Shown one piece after another: positions 24,555 through 37,742 of a stretch of 64,000 bases of DNA. Numbering within the stretch: the first letter of the stretch is position 1; each line of letters starts with the position of its first letter. The notes under the pieces were generated by a model. The model did not search any database, was not told the DNA's origin, and was given only the letters and a program-made list of their open reading frames with translations. This DNA comes from Gnetum montanum. Its lineage: Eukaryota > Streptophyta > Gnetopsida > Gnetales > Gnetaceae. A program made the translations under genes and the position numbers. The stretch covers positions 525,855 through 589,854 of the forward strand of contig MNCI01021396.1 of the NCBI GenBank assembly GCA_015680685.1. Reading direction: 5' to 3'.

Positions 24555-24979
24555 AAAGAGAAGTCCAAATCTTTAATGTTACTGCAATCATGTTATGCAT
24601 AGGGATGGGTAAAAGCAAAAATTAGTAGAAAATACTGGGTATTTTGGTTTTTAACCACAAATCAAACTCTTACATGTTGTCCTTGCGAAATTCAAATAGA
24701 AAATGGCTTCCAACACTCAGTTTCGATGTTAAAAATTCTTTAAAATTCCCACATTTTTCATAAAATTGTTTTTCTATTAAAAAACCCCTTACACATGCTA
24801 TGGTTGGGAAATAACCAAGGGAATATCCTTAGAAGTTGACATTTGCTTGAGATTTTTGACTTCCCAACCTTACATGATGATAGTTAAGTTAGTATTGAAC
24901 ATGGTTGGGCCACATAGATCATTAGCCAAGGTTTCTTGAGTTCTACACAATGAAAGATAAAAATTAACCAAGAAATTAA

Positions 24980-26000
24980 GATTCATACATTTCTAAAACT
25001 AACCTTAGGTATCACATGCTACATCCTCTAGCCCCACATATTATGGAAGTGTGTCAGATAGCATGTTGAACTTGGGTTCTTGGCCACACACTACCCACAT
25101 GAGCTCCACATGCTATGTTGGAATGTAAGAAAATGTGTGAAGAAAAAAAATTACCTTTCCTAAGCTTAATCATAGATTTCTTAGAGGGCTCCACCAAACT
25201 CCAAAAAATCAACAAAATTCCAAAGTGTTAGACACTAATCCAAGAGCATCTAAATTTTGGGGATTCAAGTCACATAAGTTGAGAATCCATCCAAGAATTC
25301 CCACATGCTAGGGATCTATGTCTTGCACATTTTGCTAATGTGTATGAATCATCTGGGACACCAATAAGTTCTTAAACTAATCAATATAGATCATGCCTTA
25401 CTTGAGATGGTCAACAAACTGCGGATCTCTCCTATACACCCTAGATGCTACCATGGAAGCCAAGATAATCCCATAACCTAACTGGTGGGTTAGATTCCAC
25501 ATTGTGGAAAATCAAGTTCTACATGTTGTGGTAGCATGTGGGGTAGTATGTAAGGCCTACACCAAGATTTATCATGCGCAAAATTGCTCATATGCTACTT
25601 GCTGGGTTCCACAAGACCTAGATTAGATTACCAAGATCCCCATATGTTGTAGATGGAAAATTAACTAAGAGATCAAGCTTCATAAGTTGTAAAAACTAGG
25701 TTTTGGCCTCACATGCTAGGAAAGCCTATCTCACATACTATGGTAGCTTGTAGGGTAGCATGTGAAACTTTTTCAACTGAAAAGCTTGGCCGCTCTCACC
25801 CATATACTACATAGAATGGTTGAATAAGCCTTAAACCTCTCCTACACAACACAAACATAGTCACAACAAGTCAAATAAGCCATGAACTTGGTCAAAATTC
25901 CTCACATGTTGCTTACATAGGCCCCACACACTATGGTTGTGTCATATAGTGTTCACACATTGTGGGAAGAGTCTTCACACATTGTGGGAAGTGTCTTCAC
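24980..26000 (+). repeat. Degenerate CACATGCTATGGTAGCATGTG repeats
   Basis: Related phrases recur: TATGGAAGTGTGTCAGATAGCATG (25042), GTAGCATGTGGGGTAGTATG (25531), GTAGCTTGTAGGGTAGCATG (25743) and GGTTGTGTCATATAGTG (25935). The later intervals are about 212 and 192 bp. The array occupies the same place in copy B as the 192-bp array in copy A, so the two arrays may share an origin, though unit sequences differ. Related words occur again at 31320-31640. Confidence 0.45.
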
Positions 26001-26279
26001 ACATTTGAAACACAAAATTCTAGCTTTTAAAACTAGTTTGATCATTAAAAGCCATTATTCTAGTAGTTTATAGCGTAACTTGTAGCTAGTTTCCATTATT
26101 TTAACTATATTTTTACTTATTCAAGTATTTTAAATAATATGTTTATTTATTTTCACTATTTTCACCACATTTTTATTTATTTTCGTAACTTGTAGCTAGT
26201 TTCCAATAGATCTTTACTTCTTTTGGAAATTTATGACTTTGTTTCACTAGACATTAATGTATATTTATAAAAAAACACC

Positions 26280-26960
26280 TAAAAATAAATATTATTATTT
26301 AATACCTTATTTGATCTTGTTTGACCTCCTTCAATATCATTTGATAATATTTGGTATTATTTGACATCATTTCATATCATTTGACACCATTTGATGTTAT
26401 ATGACATCATTTTTCATCATTTTGACATCATTTGATATCATTTTGCATAGTTTTGACATCATTAAATATCATGTAAAATTATTTGGTATCATTTTCCATT
26501 TTTTAGCATCATTCAACATCATTTCACACCATTTTGATCTCATTTGATATTATTTGACATCACTTTAACTTCATTTGGCATCATGCAATATTATTTGACA
26601 TCACTTGATATTAGTTTACCTAATGTTGACAACATTCAAGATTATTTGACCTTTTTTAGCCTCATTTTACCATATTTTAGCATAATTTGATCTCATTTAG
26701 ATTTATTTAGGTCACTTTCAACCATCTTTGAAATCATCGTATATGGTTTTGAAAATATGTAACCTTATTCTACATCATTTGGCCCTTGTTCCACCTAGTT
26801 GCACCTTAATCTACCTTATTTACTCTTATTTTACCTTGTTATGACATTATGTTGCCTCATTTTTCCTTGTTTTACTTGGTTTTCATCTTTTTTTGATTTA
26901 TTATGCTTTATTATTATAGTATTTTGCATCATTTTGGCATTGTTTGATAATTATACCATA
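26280..26960 (+). repeat. Low-complexity TTTGACATCATTTGATATC stretch
   Basis: Dozens of imperfect words ATCATTTGACATC / ATCATTTGATATC follow one another with about 10-12-bp periodicity. It lies just upstream of copy B pol and mirrors 12910-13400. It ends in TACCATACAG followed by ATGCTAG (copy A has TTACATAG then GTGCCAC), an acceptor-like boundary that recalls the intron described before RT in Ogre elements. That reading is speculative. Confidence 0.55.
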
Positions 26961-27005
26961 CAGATGCTAGTTAATATGTCTTTGCTGATAAGTAGGATTA
27001 AATCA

Positions 27006-30000
27006 TGGATACATGGGTATAATGTGATCTACCTTTAAGCCTAAATGGATCTTATGGTAATATCAAATGATCAATTGATGTCAAACATCTAGATCTTGAG
27101 CATGGAAGCATATTTGACCATATAGCCTTAATAGAGAAGTCCCTAGAATGGCTCGAATACAAAGTCAAAATCCTAGACTTAGAGGTTGAGGAAATTACAA
27201 AGGATACTCTAGTTAAAATTCCCATTACAATGCATAATGTTGAGGATAAAACATTAAATTTAAGTTCCTCCCTGTAACCCCGACTAGCCNATACAACCAA
27301 GTTAGGATCAACTTAGAACATCAACTATATACAACCTTCATGAACCCTTGGGAAGTCTTCTGATACACAATGATGCCATTTGGTCTGAAGAACATAGGGA
27401 TAACATATAAATGAGTCATGACTTACATCTCCAATGACTATATGTTAGGCTTACTTAATGATTATGTTGATGATATGGTTGTAAAGTATAAATTTGCTAA
27501 TAATCATGCACATGACCTAAATCAAGTACTTTAATGATGTCTCAAGTATGAACTTTGACTTAATCCTAAGAAGTGTGTTTTTAGTATTAAAATCATGAAA
27601 CTACTTGATAAGATTAAGGTGTAACTAATTTGTTAGCATCTAGCAACCTTAAGGAACTACAATGATTGCAAAGTAGATTGTAATTTATTCATACATTCAT
27701 CTTGAGCCTCATGGATAAACTATAATCCATGCAATGCTTGGTTAAGAAGGGATCTCACTATGAGTGGACCAAAAAATGCTAAGAATCCTTTGATAGTATC
27801 ATATAGGAGTTGGCCTAGTTACCCACTGTGTATCCCCCTCATAAGGATAAATCATTCTACGTCTACCTTGTGATATCTAATACATCAATAGCCTCTTTTA
27901 TCTATCAAAAATAAGATGATAGAGTAAAGTTACATGTCTACTACTTAAGGCATACATTGATAGCTTATGAAACCTAATACACTAAGGTCAAAAAGAACTA
28001 CCTAGTCTTAGGCTTCTTCCTGAAGAAATGGAGACACTATCTCTTTAGGAGTCAAGTCAATATCATATTCAAGGACAATGTACTAAGAGTCACCACAACT
28101 AGTATCTATGAGAGTAGTCTAATAGCCTAGTAGAAGGTCACAACAACTAAATTTGATCTATAGTACATCTTCCAAGCCTTAATGAAAGTTCAAGCTATAG
28201 TCACACAACTCATCACTTTCCTGATTAAAGATAATATAGCCATAGATCTTAAGTTCCCTAATGAACATTTCAACATTATTAATAAGGTAATCAAAGGATA
28301 TGAGGCCACCATGCATTTTGATAGAGGTTTAACTACCTATGGAGCCAATGTTTTTGTCATCATAACATTATCCTCTAGTGAGATCCAATCTTTCACTTAT
28401 CAATTTCAATTTCTGTATACTAACAAGGTAACAAAATATGAAGGGTTAATCAAAGAAATGATGATATATCGTAATCATAAAACTACATGTTTAATTATAA
28501 AAGATGATTCACAATTTCTGGTTAATCAAGAAATTGAAGTCTATGCTTACAAAGCTAAACACCTACAATCGTTCTATGATTTAACCAAAACACTCTTGCT
28601 ATAGTTTATACATGCGGATATCCAACACATTCCTTGAGCTAAGAACACTTTATCTAATATCATTACCACCTTAGCCTTAAGGGTGATACCTGATGTATTC
28701 AATAAGTTACCTTTCTTGATGGAAAATTGGCTTCTTCCCATAACACAAAACACTCAAGATACCTCTATATCCACTTCGATAATGTTCCCCAACAATAGTG
28801 CTATAATAACATCAATTTTTACCTAATACATGGTGAACCTCCATATAACCTAACTACTTCTCAAAAGGATACTATACATAAAAGATCAAGATAATATGTC
28901 ATTGTAGCCAATAACACATTATGTTGAAGTTCCTATGATAGTGTATTATTCATATGCCTATTAAATAAGAAGCCCATGTGGTCCTAGAATTAGTACATGA
29001 TGGCATATGTGGAAAACATTTAGCACTCAAAGTGAAGGCTAGTACAATTAGATGCTTACGATATTATTAGCCCTATATGAAAAGTGATTTTCTACAGAAG
29101 GTGAAAACTTATATATATTTTTCAATGAGACAACAACCTAATACATGTGCCACCAAGTAAGTTACACATCACTCAAATCACATGTTCATTCCAATGCTAG
29201 AAAATAAATATAGTTGGATTTATAATGCCTAATTCCTTTGTAGGACATAACTTCATCATCATCATAACCGAGTATTTCACTAAGTGGATTGAAGCTATCC
29301 CTCTAAGGAAAACAACATCATAACAAGTTTATAAATTCATATTGGATGACATAGTATTCCATTTTGGCCTACCTTTAATCATTGTCATAGATAATGAAAA
29401 ATAGTTCAAAAGCTAAGAAATGCAAACCTTTTAGCAACAATTCAACATTAAGCATTCTTTTGCATCATACTATTATCCATAGACCAATGGCCAAGCTAAA
29501 GCTAGTAACAAGGTCCTCATTACCCTCCTAAGGAAGATGTTCAATAATGAAAAATGTAAATGGAATGAACAACTCTTGTATGCACTCTAGGCCTATAGGA
29601 TAACCTTTAGAACTATGACTATTGCCACCCCCTATAACCTAGTTTATGAATCTAAAGTTATTTTAACGATTAAATTCCAAGTTTTATCCTTAACAGTTGC
29701 TCTATTTAAATTCATAAACGATGAGTAGAATAATTAGGTATGTATCATTGACCTTAATTTGGTGGAAGAATAGTAAATACAAATGCTTGCCGACATCAGA
29801 TGATACTAAGAAAAGTAGAAACAGCAACATCATCACGATCTAAATAGGTGGAAATTCAAGCAAGAAGATATTATCCTTAAGGTTGTTTGTGAACAAGAAA
29901 ATGAATTCTCAACCAATTGAAAGGGATCTTTCTTGATTACCAAATCCTATGGTAATGAAGAATTCAGATCAGCATGCATGGATAAGAACAAATTGACTAA

Positions 30001-30040
30001 TTTGGTCAACCATTCCTATCTTGAATCCTATTATATCTAA
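27006..30040 (+). pseudogene. Tat/Ogre-like pol, copy B (RT, RNase H, aRNase H, integrase)
   Basis: It opens with the same MDTW start as copy A. The RT fingers are missing: sequence jumps from the linker (27270) to YNQVRIN (27291), and the single N at 27290 sits at that joint. The RT active site YVDD is intact at 27463-27474. RNase H follows (27780-27910), then the second RNase H in an open stretch of 140 codons (28182-28604, MHFDRGLTTYGANV). Integrase shows KHLALKVKAS (zinc region), GLPLIIVIDNEK, TNGQAKASNK (catalytic Glu changed to Lys) and a C-terminal module ending ESYYI at the TAA 30038-30040. Many stops make it dead. Its natural gag-protease partner may be 15961-17460. Confidence 0.8.
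27290..27290. other. Single undetermined base at a deletion joint
   Basis: One N lies exactly where about 415 bp present in copy A (13745-14161, RT fingers) are absent from copy B. It could be a collapsed assembly gap rather than a real deletion. Confidence 0.6.
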
Positions 30041-32705
30041 TGTTTACCTATTTTCATTATAACCTTTGTTTTCCTTTGTGCATAGGTTTAAATAGATGAT
30101 TGATGTTTACGATGATAGTAGCCTACAACAAGAAAACCTACATGACCTTGTAGCTTCCTTTTGACATCTCAAAATACTACAAAATTTCTATGAATTTGTA
30201 AAGAAAGAAACAATATTTCTCATGTTTTACCAATTGTAATCTATGATGGCCTATATTTTCTTGTTGCTTCATGTAACCTCTTGTGATAGCATGTATTTTT
30301 TTGACTTGTTTTTTTGTACTCTTGTAGTTGTGCTTGCAAGATAAGCCTAGAGTCATCACAGAGGTGTGACTCATAATAGTGGTGAGTTACTATGTGATCT
30401 TAATGCATTCAATTTAACTAGCTTGTTTGACCTTGCCAAAAATGCTCACCTCATATCATCTCCACTACCCACCCTAAGTCTTAACCCCAAAACTAAATTT
30501 TGGCCTTCCTTACCGTGCTAATGATGAAAACCTATGTTTGACATTCATGTATCCTAGTCATGTGACATTCTCGACATGCTCAATCATTAAGTTCACTAAA
30601 TATAACACATGTCATTTGATGGAAAAACAAATTTTAACCTTAGCAAAGAAACCCAATGAAGGTTTCACTCCAAAACATGGAAGGAAGATGCAAAGAAAGA
30701 AAAAAGGCCAATGTAGCCTAAGGATAAGCAAATGAATGGCTCCCAAAAAATGTGAGAGCTAAGTGATCAAAGAATCCCAAGAATAGAATGTAATTTCCTC
30801 TAAAAACATCATCAAACAACCAACAATTCAAGTATGAAGCATGAATACCTTCTTAGTAAGCAAAACATGTCACCACTATGCCATAGCCATGATGTCAAAA
30901 CATTTGGAATTTTTTGTTAGCCCATGTGTCCATTCATAGATAACCCATGTTGTCAACATCTCATCCCAAACTCTTGACATCCCATTGTGATCTTATTTCA
31001 CCATCATAAGCACTTGTTGGTATGATTCAACAACTACTAAATCAAGTGTGGATAGGGAGCATTGGTGATGAACTCATAATAGTGTTTCACGTTCTTTGTT
31101 GATGTCTCTCAGATCAATCCTCAAAACATCAACAAACAGGGAATAATAAAACAACTCAAGGAATTTATTATGGCCAAGAAGAAGCTTGATAATAGGAATA
31201 TACAATTTAATTTAATGAAATTTTAGAGGCAAAAATAATTTCCTTAGTTTCACATCAAAAAAATATACACCGTGGCCTTCTTTTGATGAAATGTTTGAAA
31301 ATTGTTGATGTGAAAAATGAAATTTATAGCCCATACATTGTGAATTTTATTTATGCCAGTGTATGGAAGCTAAAATACTAAAAATGCTACCAAATTTTTG
31401 GCTTTTTCTTCACACACTATCCCACCCTATTCCACATGTTATGCCAACGTGTGAAATAGTTTGTGGAACTAAACTTAACCATACTCTAAAATTTGGTTAA
31501 TGAAAATAGCCCTATACACTACCAAAACATGATACAATAAGCCAAAAATGCTAGTGCCTCATATGCTATACTTTTTGGCCATGAAAATGGCCTAGAAATG
31601 TAATGTAACAGTCTAACAAGAATATGAGAATATAACAAATGCTAGCATAGTGAATTTGAGGTCTATTTATACTAGATCAAGCATTATTTTTTGGATCTTT
31701 TAGCAAATTTTATCAAGAAGATCACTTGGTAGCAGTAGAAACCTTTTTGGCAACATAGTAGAAATTCTTGCAACCTTTTCATTGTCTTTTTCAATGTAGA
31801 GTACTGGAGTAGTAGATCCTAGAATAGCATTAATCATGATATAGATCATGCAGAAAACAAGTGTAAATCTAATAGCAGAGCACATGATACACCCAACATT
31901 GGTTATTACAAGATGTTCCTCATATCATGGGCTTTAAAGCCAACCATCTATACCATCTAAACCTTTATTTCAAACAATATTATTTCTTGCAATATTTAAT
32001 AATGTTTGAAATTTATTTTGTTGGCCATATTGTTCTAGTCTTCCTCTATTATAATATTAGCATCAAAATTTTTTTGCATTTATATATTTTTTCTCATTTT
32101 CATCTTCATTGTTTAGTAATAGATATTCTAAGTCCTTAAGTGATTTGCTAGACCATTTAAAGGAACTTCAAATCCTTTTGAGGATCATCAATATTTATGT
32201 TAAACTATTCCATGCTAAGAGTTTTTATTTTCAAGCACTAAATTTTTAGCCATTACATGTAGCTTATTTTTTATCATTTTCTTCAAACATAAGAGGAGTT
32301 TTTGTGATTTTTCAAAGCCCATAACATTTCAAAAGTCATAACTTTCTTAACACTTACCTATTCTCATTCATTTCTCAATCCTCAAGCTTTTGAGGTATGC
32401 TTTAGAAGATGAAGTAATTAAACATTGAGGTTTCGGTGAAAAATGTATCAAACATTTTGCTAACACCCCATAGTTTAGGTATTAAAATAATGATATCAAG
32501 GATTTATACTATGAACCAACCTTCATTACAACAAACTTAAAATAATAATAAAATATTATCATGCATCTATGATACTAAATAAGAACTTAATGATAAATAT
32601 TTAACTTTCAATCAATAATATTAATCCTATCAAACAATGGAAGGTATCCAAATTAAACAATATCATATCTAAATGATTGATCTAGGGTTATGTTTATTAT
32701 CATAG
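30041..32705. other. Non-coding sequence after copy B integrase
   Basis: AT-rich, without a recognisable gene. Words such as CACATGTTATGCCAACGTGTGAAATAG (31430-31460) resemble the repeats at 24980-26000. This suggests 3' untranslated or LTR sequence of the copy B family, but I could not define LTR ends. The later part (32150-32650) is plain AT-rich DNA. Confidence 0.35.
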
Positions 32706-35530
32706 ATGGCATTAAAGTAAGGACCGCAAGTAGGAGGGCCATCATAGCCCTAGGGAAAATGACCTCGAGAACAATGAAAAAAATCACAACAATAGCACAA
32801 GCCTTAAGAACAAGTTGCTAAGGTGACCAATGCTACTAGGGCCATGTGAGAAGAGCTCAAGGTGAAATCTATTCACTAGATTTCCATAGAATATATAGGA
32901 TAATCTAAGTATGATGGTGTTCCAAGACTGTGATATAAGTTGGAGGTCACACTCACATAGGTCTTCCTAGAGAAGGTCCATAGTAAAGAAGTTTAGAGCT
33001 CTATTATTCATAAGCTATTCTTTGGACCATTCCTAGAGTTATCACTAGAAGAGGTCAAAACATAGTTACAAGGGTCTCCTCTATGATCCATTCTCTTCAC
33101 CAATAGGAAATGGTACATGGGAGAGACTTACCTCTTTTAGAACAACCAATAGTAAGATGAGATCATAAAAATTAAGGATATCATCATCTTCTATGTGATT
33201 GAGACAATTGTAGAGGCCCTCAAATTATCAAACACTAAAAAAAACCTTGTGAAAATATTAATGTAGGTGGATCCTAAGGCTAAGAAAGAATGGATCTAGT
33301 ATTTCTATGGAGTGGATCATAAGGAGTACTATGCCATAAACAAAGTGGAGCAAGCCTATTTTAATATTAAAATCTATCACCTCATTTCCATTGTAAGGCC
33401 AAGAAAGATGAATGCCTTATCTGCTAGGGTATTTATGGCTCTAAGTATAAAATTATAAGTTAACATATTCCAACTTATCTTCCTTGAGATCAAGAAACAT
33501 TTTAATAAAAATGAGAAGGATAGGAAGACACTCCCCTTTCCTCACCTCATCTAAAATCTCTATAAAAGGGAAGGGATAGCCTACTATGCTAATGATGTGA
33601 TCTATATATCTCTTGCTAAATCATGAGAGGAGATGATGAAGGAAAAACTATTGATCAAGCTTTAAGAGAAAGAGCAACCACCACCACCATCACGTATAAC
33701 ACTGAAGATTACACTAGAAATGGTAGAAGCTACTAAGAACATAAGGAAACATAGGGAATAATAACTGAAATAGTAACCTCTAGATGTGGTGATGAATCCT
33801 TTATGTATTGACTATTCATGAGCTACTAAAATGAGGTAATAAAGACCATTAACTAGTTTCTAGATGAAATGGTATCACTATTCTCCTCAGAAAGGAACTA
33901 GGCTTCTATACACTCCAATATCAATGCTAGATAAGTCACTATATACACCTAGGACAAGAATTTATTGAAATCTCTAAGAATTCAATAGCCTTCTTTATGA
34001 TGTTGGAAGAAGGAGAAAGAGCAATAGATCTAGTCATGACTTAAAAGGACCAAGAGATTATAGTAGAAGTAGTAGCAGATAGGATAGAAAAAGCATTCAA
34101 TGCTTCTACAACATTTGTCCCTAATGTTATTGCCATGGAAGATTTTCAAAAATCTACAAGAGTTGAAAGTAAGAGAATGGATGTAACCAAGCACAAAGAA
34201 GTGCTCCAATGATTGGTTGACATTAGAAAATCAATTCTAGAGATCTTCAATCTTTCACAAGATATTTTAGTAACCTAGTTGTAGCTACATAAGAAAAGGA
34301 GCAAGCTACTAATTTACAAATATGAAACTCAAGGAAGCCACCATTAGTAATCAACAATTAGTCACTGAGGTTATAGAAATCAAAGCTCATTTTTTTGGAT
34401 AATACAATTCTTAGGCTATAAATTATTAGGGATGAAGATTTTTAGTAGATTTAACAAAGATTTCAAGAGGCTGAGAATGAAAAAGAAATGATGATCTTTG
34501 ATATGTCACTATCAAAATAGTCATGAATTCTTCTGAGCATGGCCTTCAAATATTTCACAAAAAAATCTTGTACTAACCTAACAAAATCATCACCTAGAGA
34601 ATGCTAAGTAATAAAAGGACTAGATGGTTGAATACAATTTATCAGTTGTAGGAGTAGATCACAAAGTGAAGGTAGATGTAGGAAGTTTGGCTATAAAAAA
34701 TTGAAATCTCTCAATGAAGAAAGTTCATGGTCTTTACCATAAGGTTATAATTGAGATTTCCACCTAGAAGAATGATACCCTAAAAGGGTTAAAAATCACT
34801 ACAAGGACAAGGTTAGAATGCTCAAATAAATAGATTAAAAAGAAGTTAAGTTGGTGAAGGTAAAAGTGACTGAACCAATCCAAAAACTCCAACTAATAAG
34901 CAATGTATGTCAACCCATCTTTGATGGTTTCAATGCCTATAAACAAGATACTATTTTCCGAAAGGAGTTACATATTGAGAAGATGATGGAAAACATTCAA
35001 TGTGTAAACTTGATGATGGTGATAGAAGGAAGGCCAAAAGTAAAATTTGAGAAGTAGGTGACCAACCCCTACCTTTTGTATGAGGCAAAGTTTGAGAACC
35101 ATAAATAGAAAAAATAAATATTAGAGGTAGCCAACATGAAGCTTGAAGTTCTCAAAAGTAATTTCACATATCAAAGATCAATTGCTCAGAACCTAACCGA
35201 AAGAATGAATGCTTACAGGAAGTTGTAGGACATTATTCATATCTTTGACTTTGAACATAAAGAGTGTGTGGCCTAGTTTCTTAATATGAAATAGATGTTT
35301 TCAATATTGCCTTATCCATGGGATATACCATCACTAGCTCATCTAGGCCAAGCCTCTTAACCATCCATGATTCATGTGCTAAAGAAGAAAAAATGAAGGC
35401 ACTTGTTAATGACTTCTAGATTTTAGCAATATCAATACTAGCAGAAGGGTAGCATAGACCTCTAGTAGAAAAAGAATGTAATGAAGAATCCTCTACAAAA
35501 TATAAGCCTCCACCTCTAGGCATGATGTAA
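32706..35530 (+). pseudogene. Decayed ORF upstream of the E2 LTR, family uncertain
   Basis: A long coding-like region begins near the ATG at 32706. One frame holds for 33310-33760, with KVEQAYFNIKIYHLISIVRP, LSARVFMAL and TLPFPHLI. This order resembles the plant transposon-associated domain in which a conserved helical block precedes an LPFPxLI motif (tentative). Downstream parts are Lys/Glu-rich and coiled-coil-like (34050-34330, 34440-34600). A last clear segment at 34851-35057 (68 codons open) leads into QNLTERMNAYRKL near 35195. Stops are mostly TAG. It lies between copy B integrase and the E2 polypurine tract, so it may be an extra ORF of E2 or of a truncated element. Confidence 0.45.
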
Positions 35531-35753
35531 ATATCTCATCTTGATTCACTTCATTCAACTGACACCTACAAATTTTGTTAGATTTTTCAAATTCTTTGTA
35601 TCTTGCACAAATTTTTGTATCCATGTTAATTATATGTAAAAATGGCACTCAAGAGTTGTCTATTTTTTAGAGTTAGTTAATTAGTTTCATACTCCCCTAA
35701 ATTTTATGAGTAACTCAATCCCATTTTGTTTACTTGAGGATCATTTTTTAGCT

Positions 35754-35766
35754 AGTTTTTGGGGTA
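35754..35766 (+). other. Polypurine tract of E2
   Basis: TAGTTTTTGGGGTA directly precedes the LTR start TGATGAAG. E3 has GTGGGGGTA before TGATAAAT. The tract primes plus-strand DNA synthesis in LTR elements. Confidence 0.6.
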
Positions 35767-36630
35767 TGATGAAGTATCAATAAGTTAGCTACACTGATAC
35801 ATGCCTATCAATGTAATTTTGTTAATGCATCCTTAGATGCATCAGTGCATATCAATCAATTCTAATCCTTCCTAAGCCTAGATAAATGTGTACACTAGCT
35901 ACATTTATGACATCTTTGGTACTTCCTCTAGTGAATCTCTTGTAGTTTTCTTTTGTAAGAATTAGTAGAATTTTCCTCTGAGTGCTACTAGTGTGGATTG
36001 AAGTGATTATATAGAATTTTATTTGATTACAAGATGTGCAAGGATAATTTTGCATAATAAAAATAAAATCAAGATTTCTTCTCTCCATTGTAGCACTTGG
36101 ATTACCATTTAGTTTACTTATAAGTATTTTACTTTACATGCACTTTACTTTTCTATACTTAAGAATTTAATATATTTTTTATATAACAATGTGAGTAGGA
36201 CCACTTTGAGCATAATATACTAGTGCTTGGTAATCCCAACAATGAATATTTAATATGTGTATTAGTAAATACTTGGTAACCAGGTAGTATTAGTATAAGT
36301 TTAGGATGTGTATGAAAAGTGGAATGGATACTGTATGTTTAAAAATGTTTAACGTACCTTTAGTTCAATTAATTAGTTAAATTTTAATATTTCAATTACT
36401 TCATCTCTTAACACATTTAACAATAAAATATAATAGAATTATAATAATAAATATCTTACACCTTAGTCATACTTAGCGATACAGACAAAACTATCACAAC
36501 TGATGATTGGGAAGATAATGACCAATAATCATAACTATCTAGAATAAATTCTACTTATGTAGAATGAGTTTATGGAATTTGATCAAAATGGGTGGACATA
36601 CTTGTGATTCATATAATTAGGCATAGAGAC
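35767..36630 (+). repeat. 3' LTR of Athila-like element E2, left part
   Basis: It begins TGATGAAG after a polypurine tract. From 36180 it follows the E3 LTR: TTTAATTTCAATTACTTC-type text, then AATAATAAATATCTTACACC, CACTTAG-like CATACTTAGCGATACAG, and GGAATTTGATC. At 36630 it is cut by copia element C1 and resumes at 43278. U3 differs from E1/E3: the RATATY array is not evident. Total LTR length without the insertion is about 880 bp, close to the E3 LTRs. Confidence 0.75.
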
Positions 36631-37742
36631 TAAGGACCAAGAACTTAGAAAGGGGGGATGAATAAGTTCCCCAAATCACATGCAATACCTTTTACAAAAA
36701 ACACAAGAATTACATGGTTTCCCAACTTTGGTAGTCCACACTTAGAGGGTGGATTCCTTGAACACATCCAAACATTGTTTCTTCCAAAAATGTGGTTTAT
36801 AGGGCATCATAACCTTCACAAAGTTTGAGCTTAGCTAAGCAGATTTTTTCACTACAACAACTCTCAACCCCACAAGGTCCCAACAAGCTCAAGGGTGATT
36901 TAAAGGATCCCATAACCTGTACAAAATAGAGCTCCACTTTGGAGTATATTGATGCAACAAAACAACTTAATCCTAGAGGATCCCAACAATATCTAAAAGG
37001 ATTCCTTCTTACAAGAAGCATGCCAACTCCTTAAGGTAGTAAAAAAAGAAAAGAATTATAGAGATAAAATGTAACTCAATTTACAAATTTCTTGGATAAT
37101 AAAGTAGAGTTTCATAAAAAGTCAAAAAAATGATGTGATAATTCAAGTACGCAAGTACAATAGCATAAGATAGTTAATGATAGATTTAATGTTGATAATT
37201 TTTACATCATGCTCAAGGATTTGAAATATTCTTATAGCATCAAAGTTTCCACAATACCTCAAAATTTGTACAATGGCTAGTGTAGATATCTCTTTTAAAG
37301 TTGGTATGTCTACCTGAGATCTACCTTAACTCTAGAGAGGCATATCTTTCTAAAGTGGGACATCTCTAGGAAGACGTCTTCTTTCCAAAGGAGATGTCTC
37401 CTATTTTTGGAAGACATCTTCTTGTAAAAGACTTCTTCTCAGCCAATATGTCTTCTATTCATTGGAGTTGTCTTCTCAACATTTGAGCTCTAGTTCTTGA
37501 GGTTTTCTCTCATTAATTTGGCTTCTTCGCAATCCTTGAAGCATCATCATTTGGTTTGTAGTCTTTGTTTTCAATCTGTGCTCATTCATGTTCTCATCTT
37601 GCCATGTAGTCTTTACTTTGTCATTTTGCTAAAGTTTTCGTCTCTTTGAGTTCTTGCCCATGTCCTATAAATACATCATCTACCAAAAACATTCTATTGT
37701 TCTCCATTTTCTTTAAGGTTTTGACATACCAAAAGGTTAACA
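36631..37742 (-). repeat. 3' LTR of C1
   Basis: On the minus strand it starts TGTTAACCTTTTGGTATGTC and ends with CCCCCCTTTCTAAGTTC followed by TTGGTCCTTA. It is 1112 bp and related to the 5' LTR and to the C2 and C3 LTRs. Terminal CA has become TA. Confidence 0.85.
37284..37419 (-). promoter_or_regulatory. AGACATCT array, C1 3' LTR
   Basis: AGACATCT-type octamers start at 37284, 37304, 37338, 37358, 37372, 37392 and 37412, the exact ones including 37392 and 37412. The copy at 37338 is poor (6 of 8). In minus-strand order the spacings are 20, 20, 14, 20, 34 and 20, identical to the series in the C2 LTR. Confidence 0.6.
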
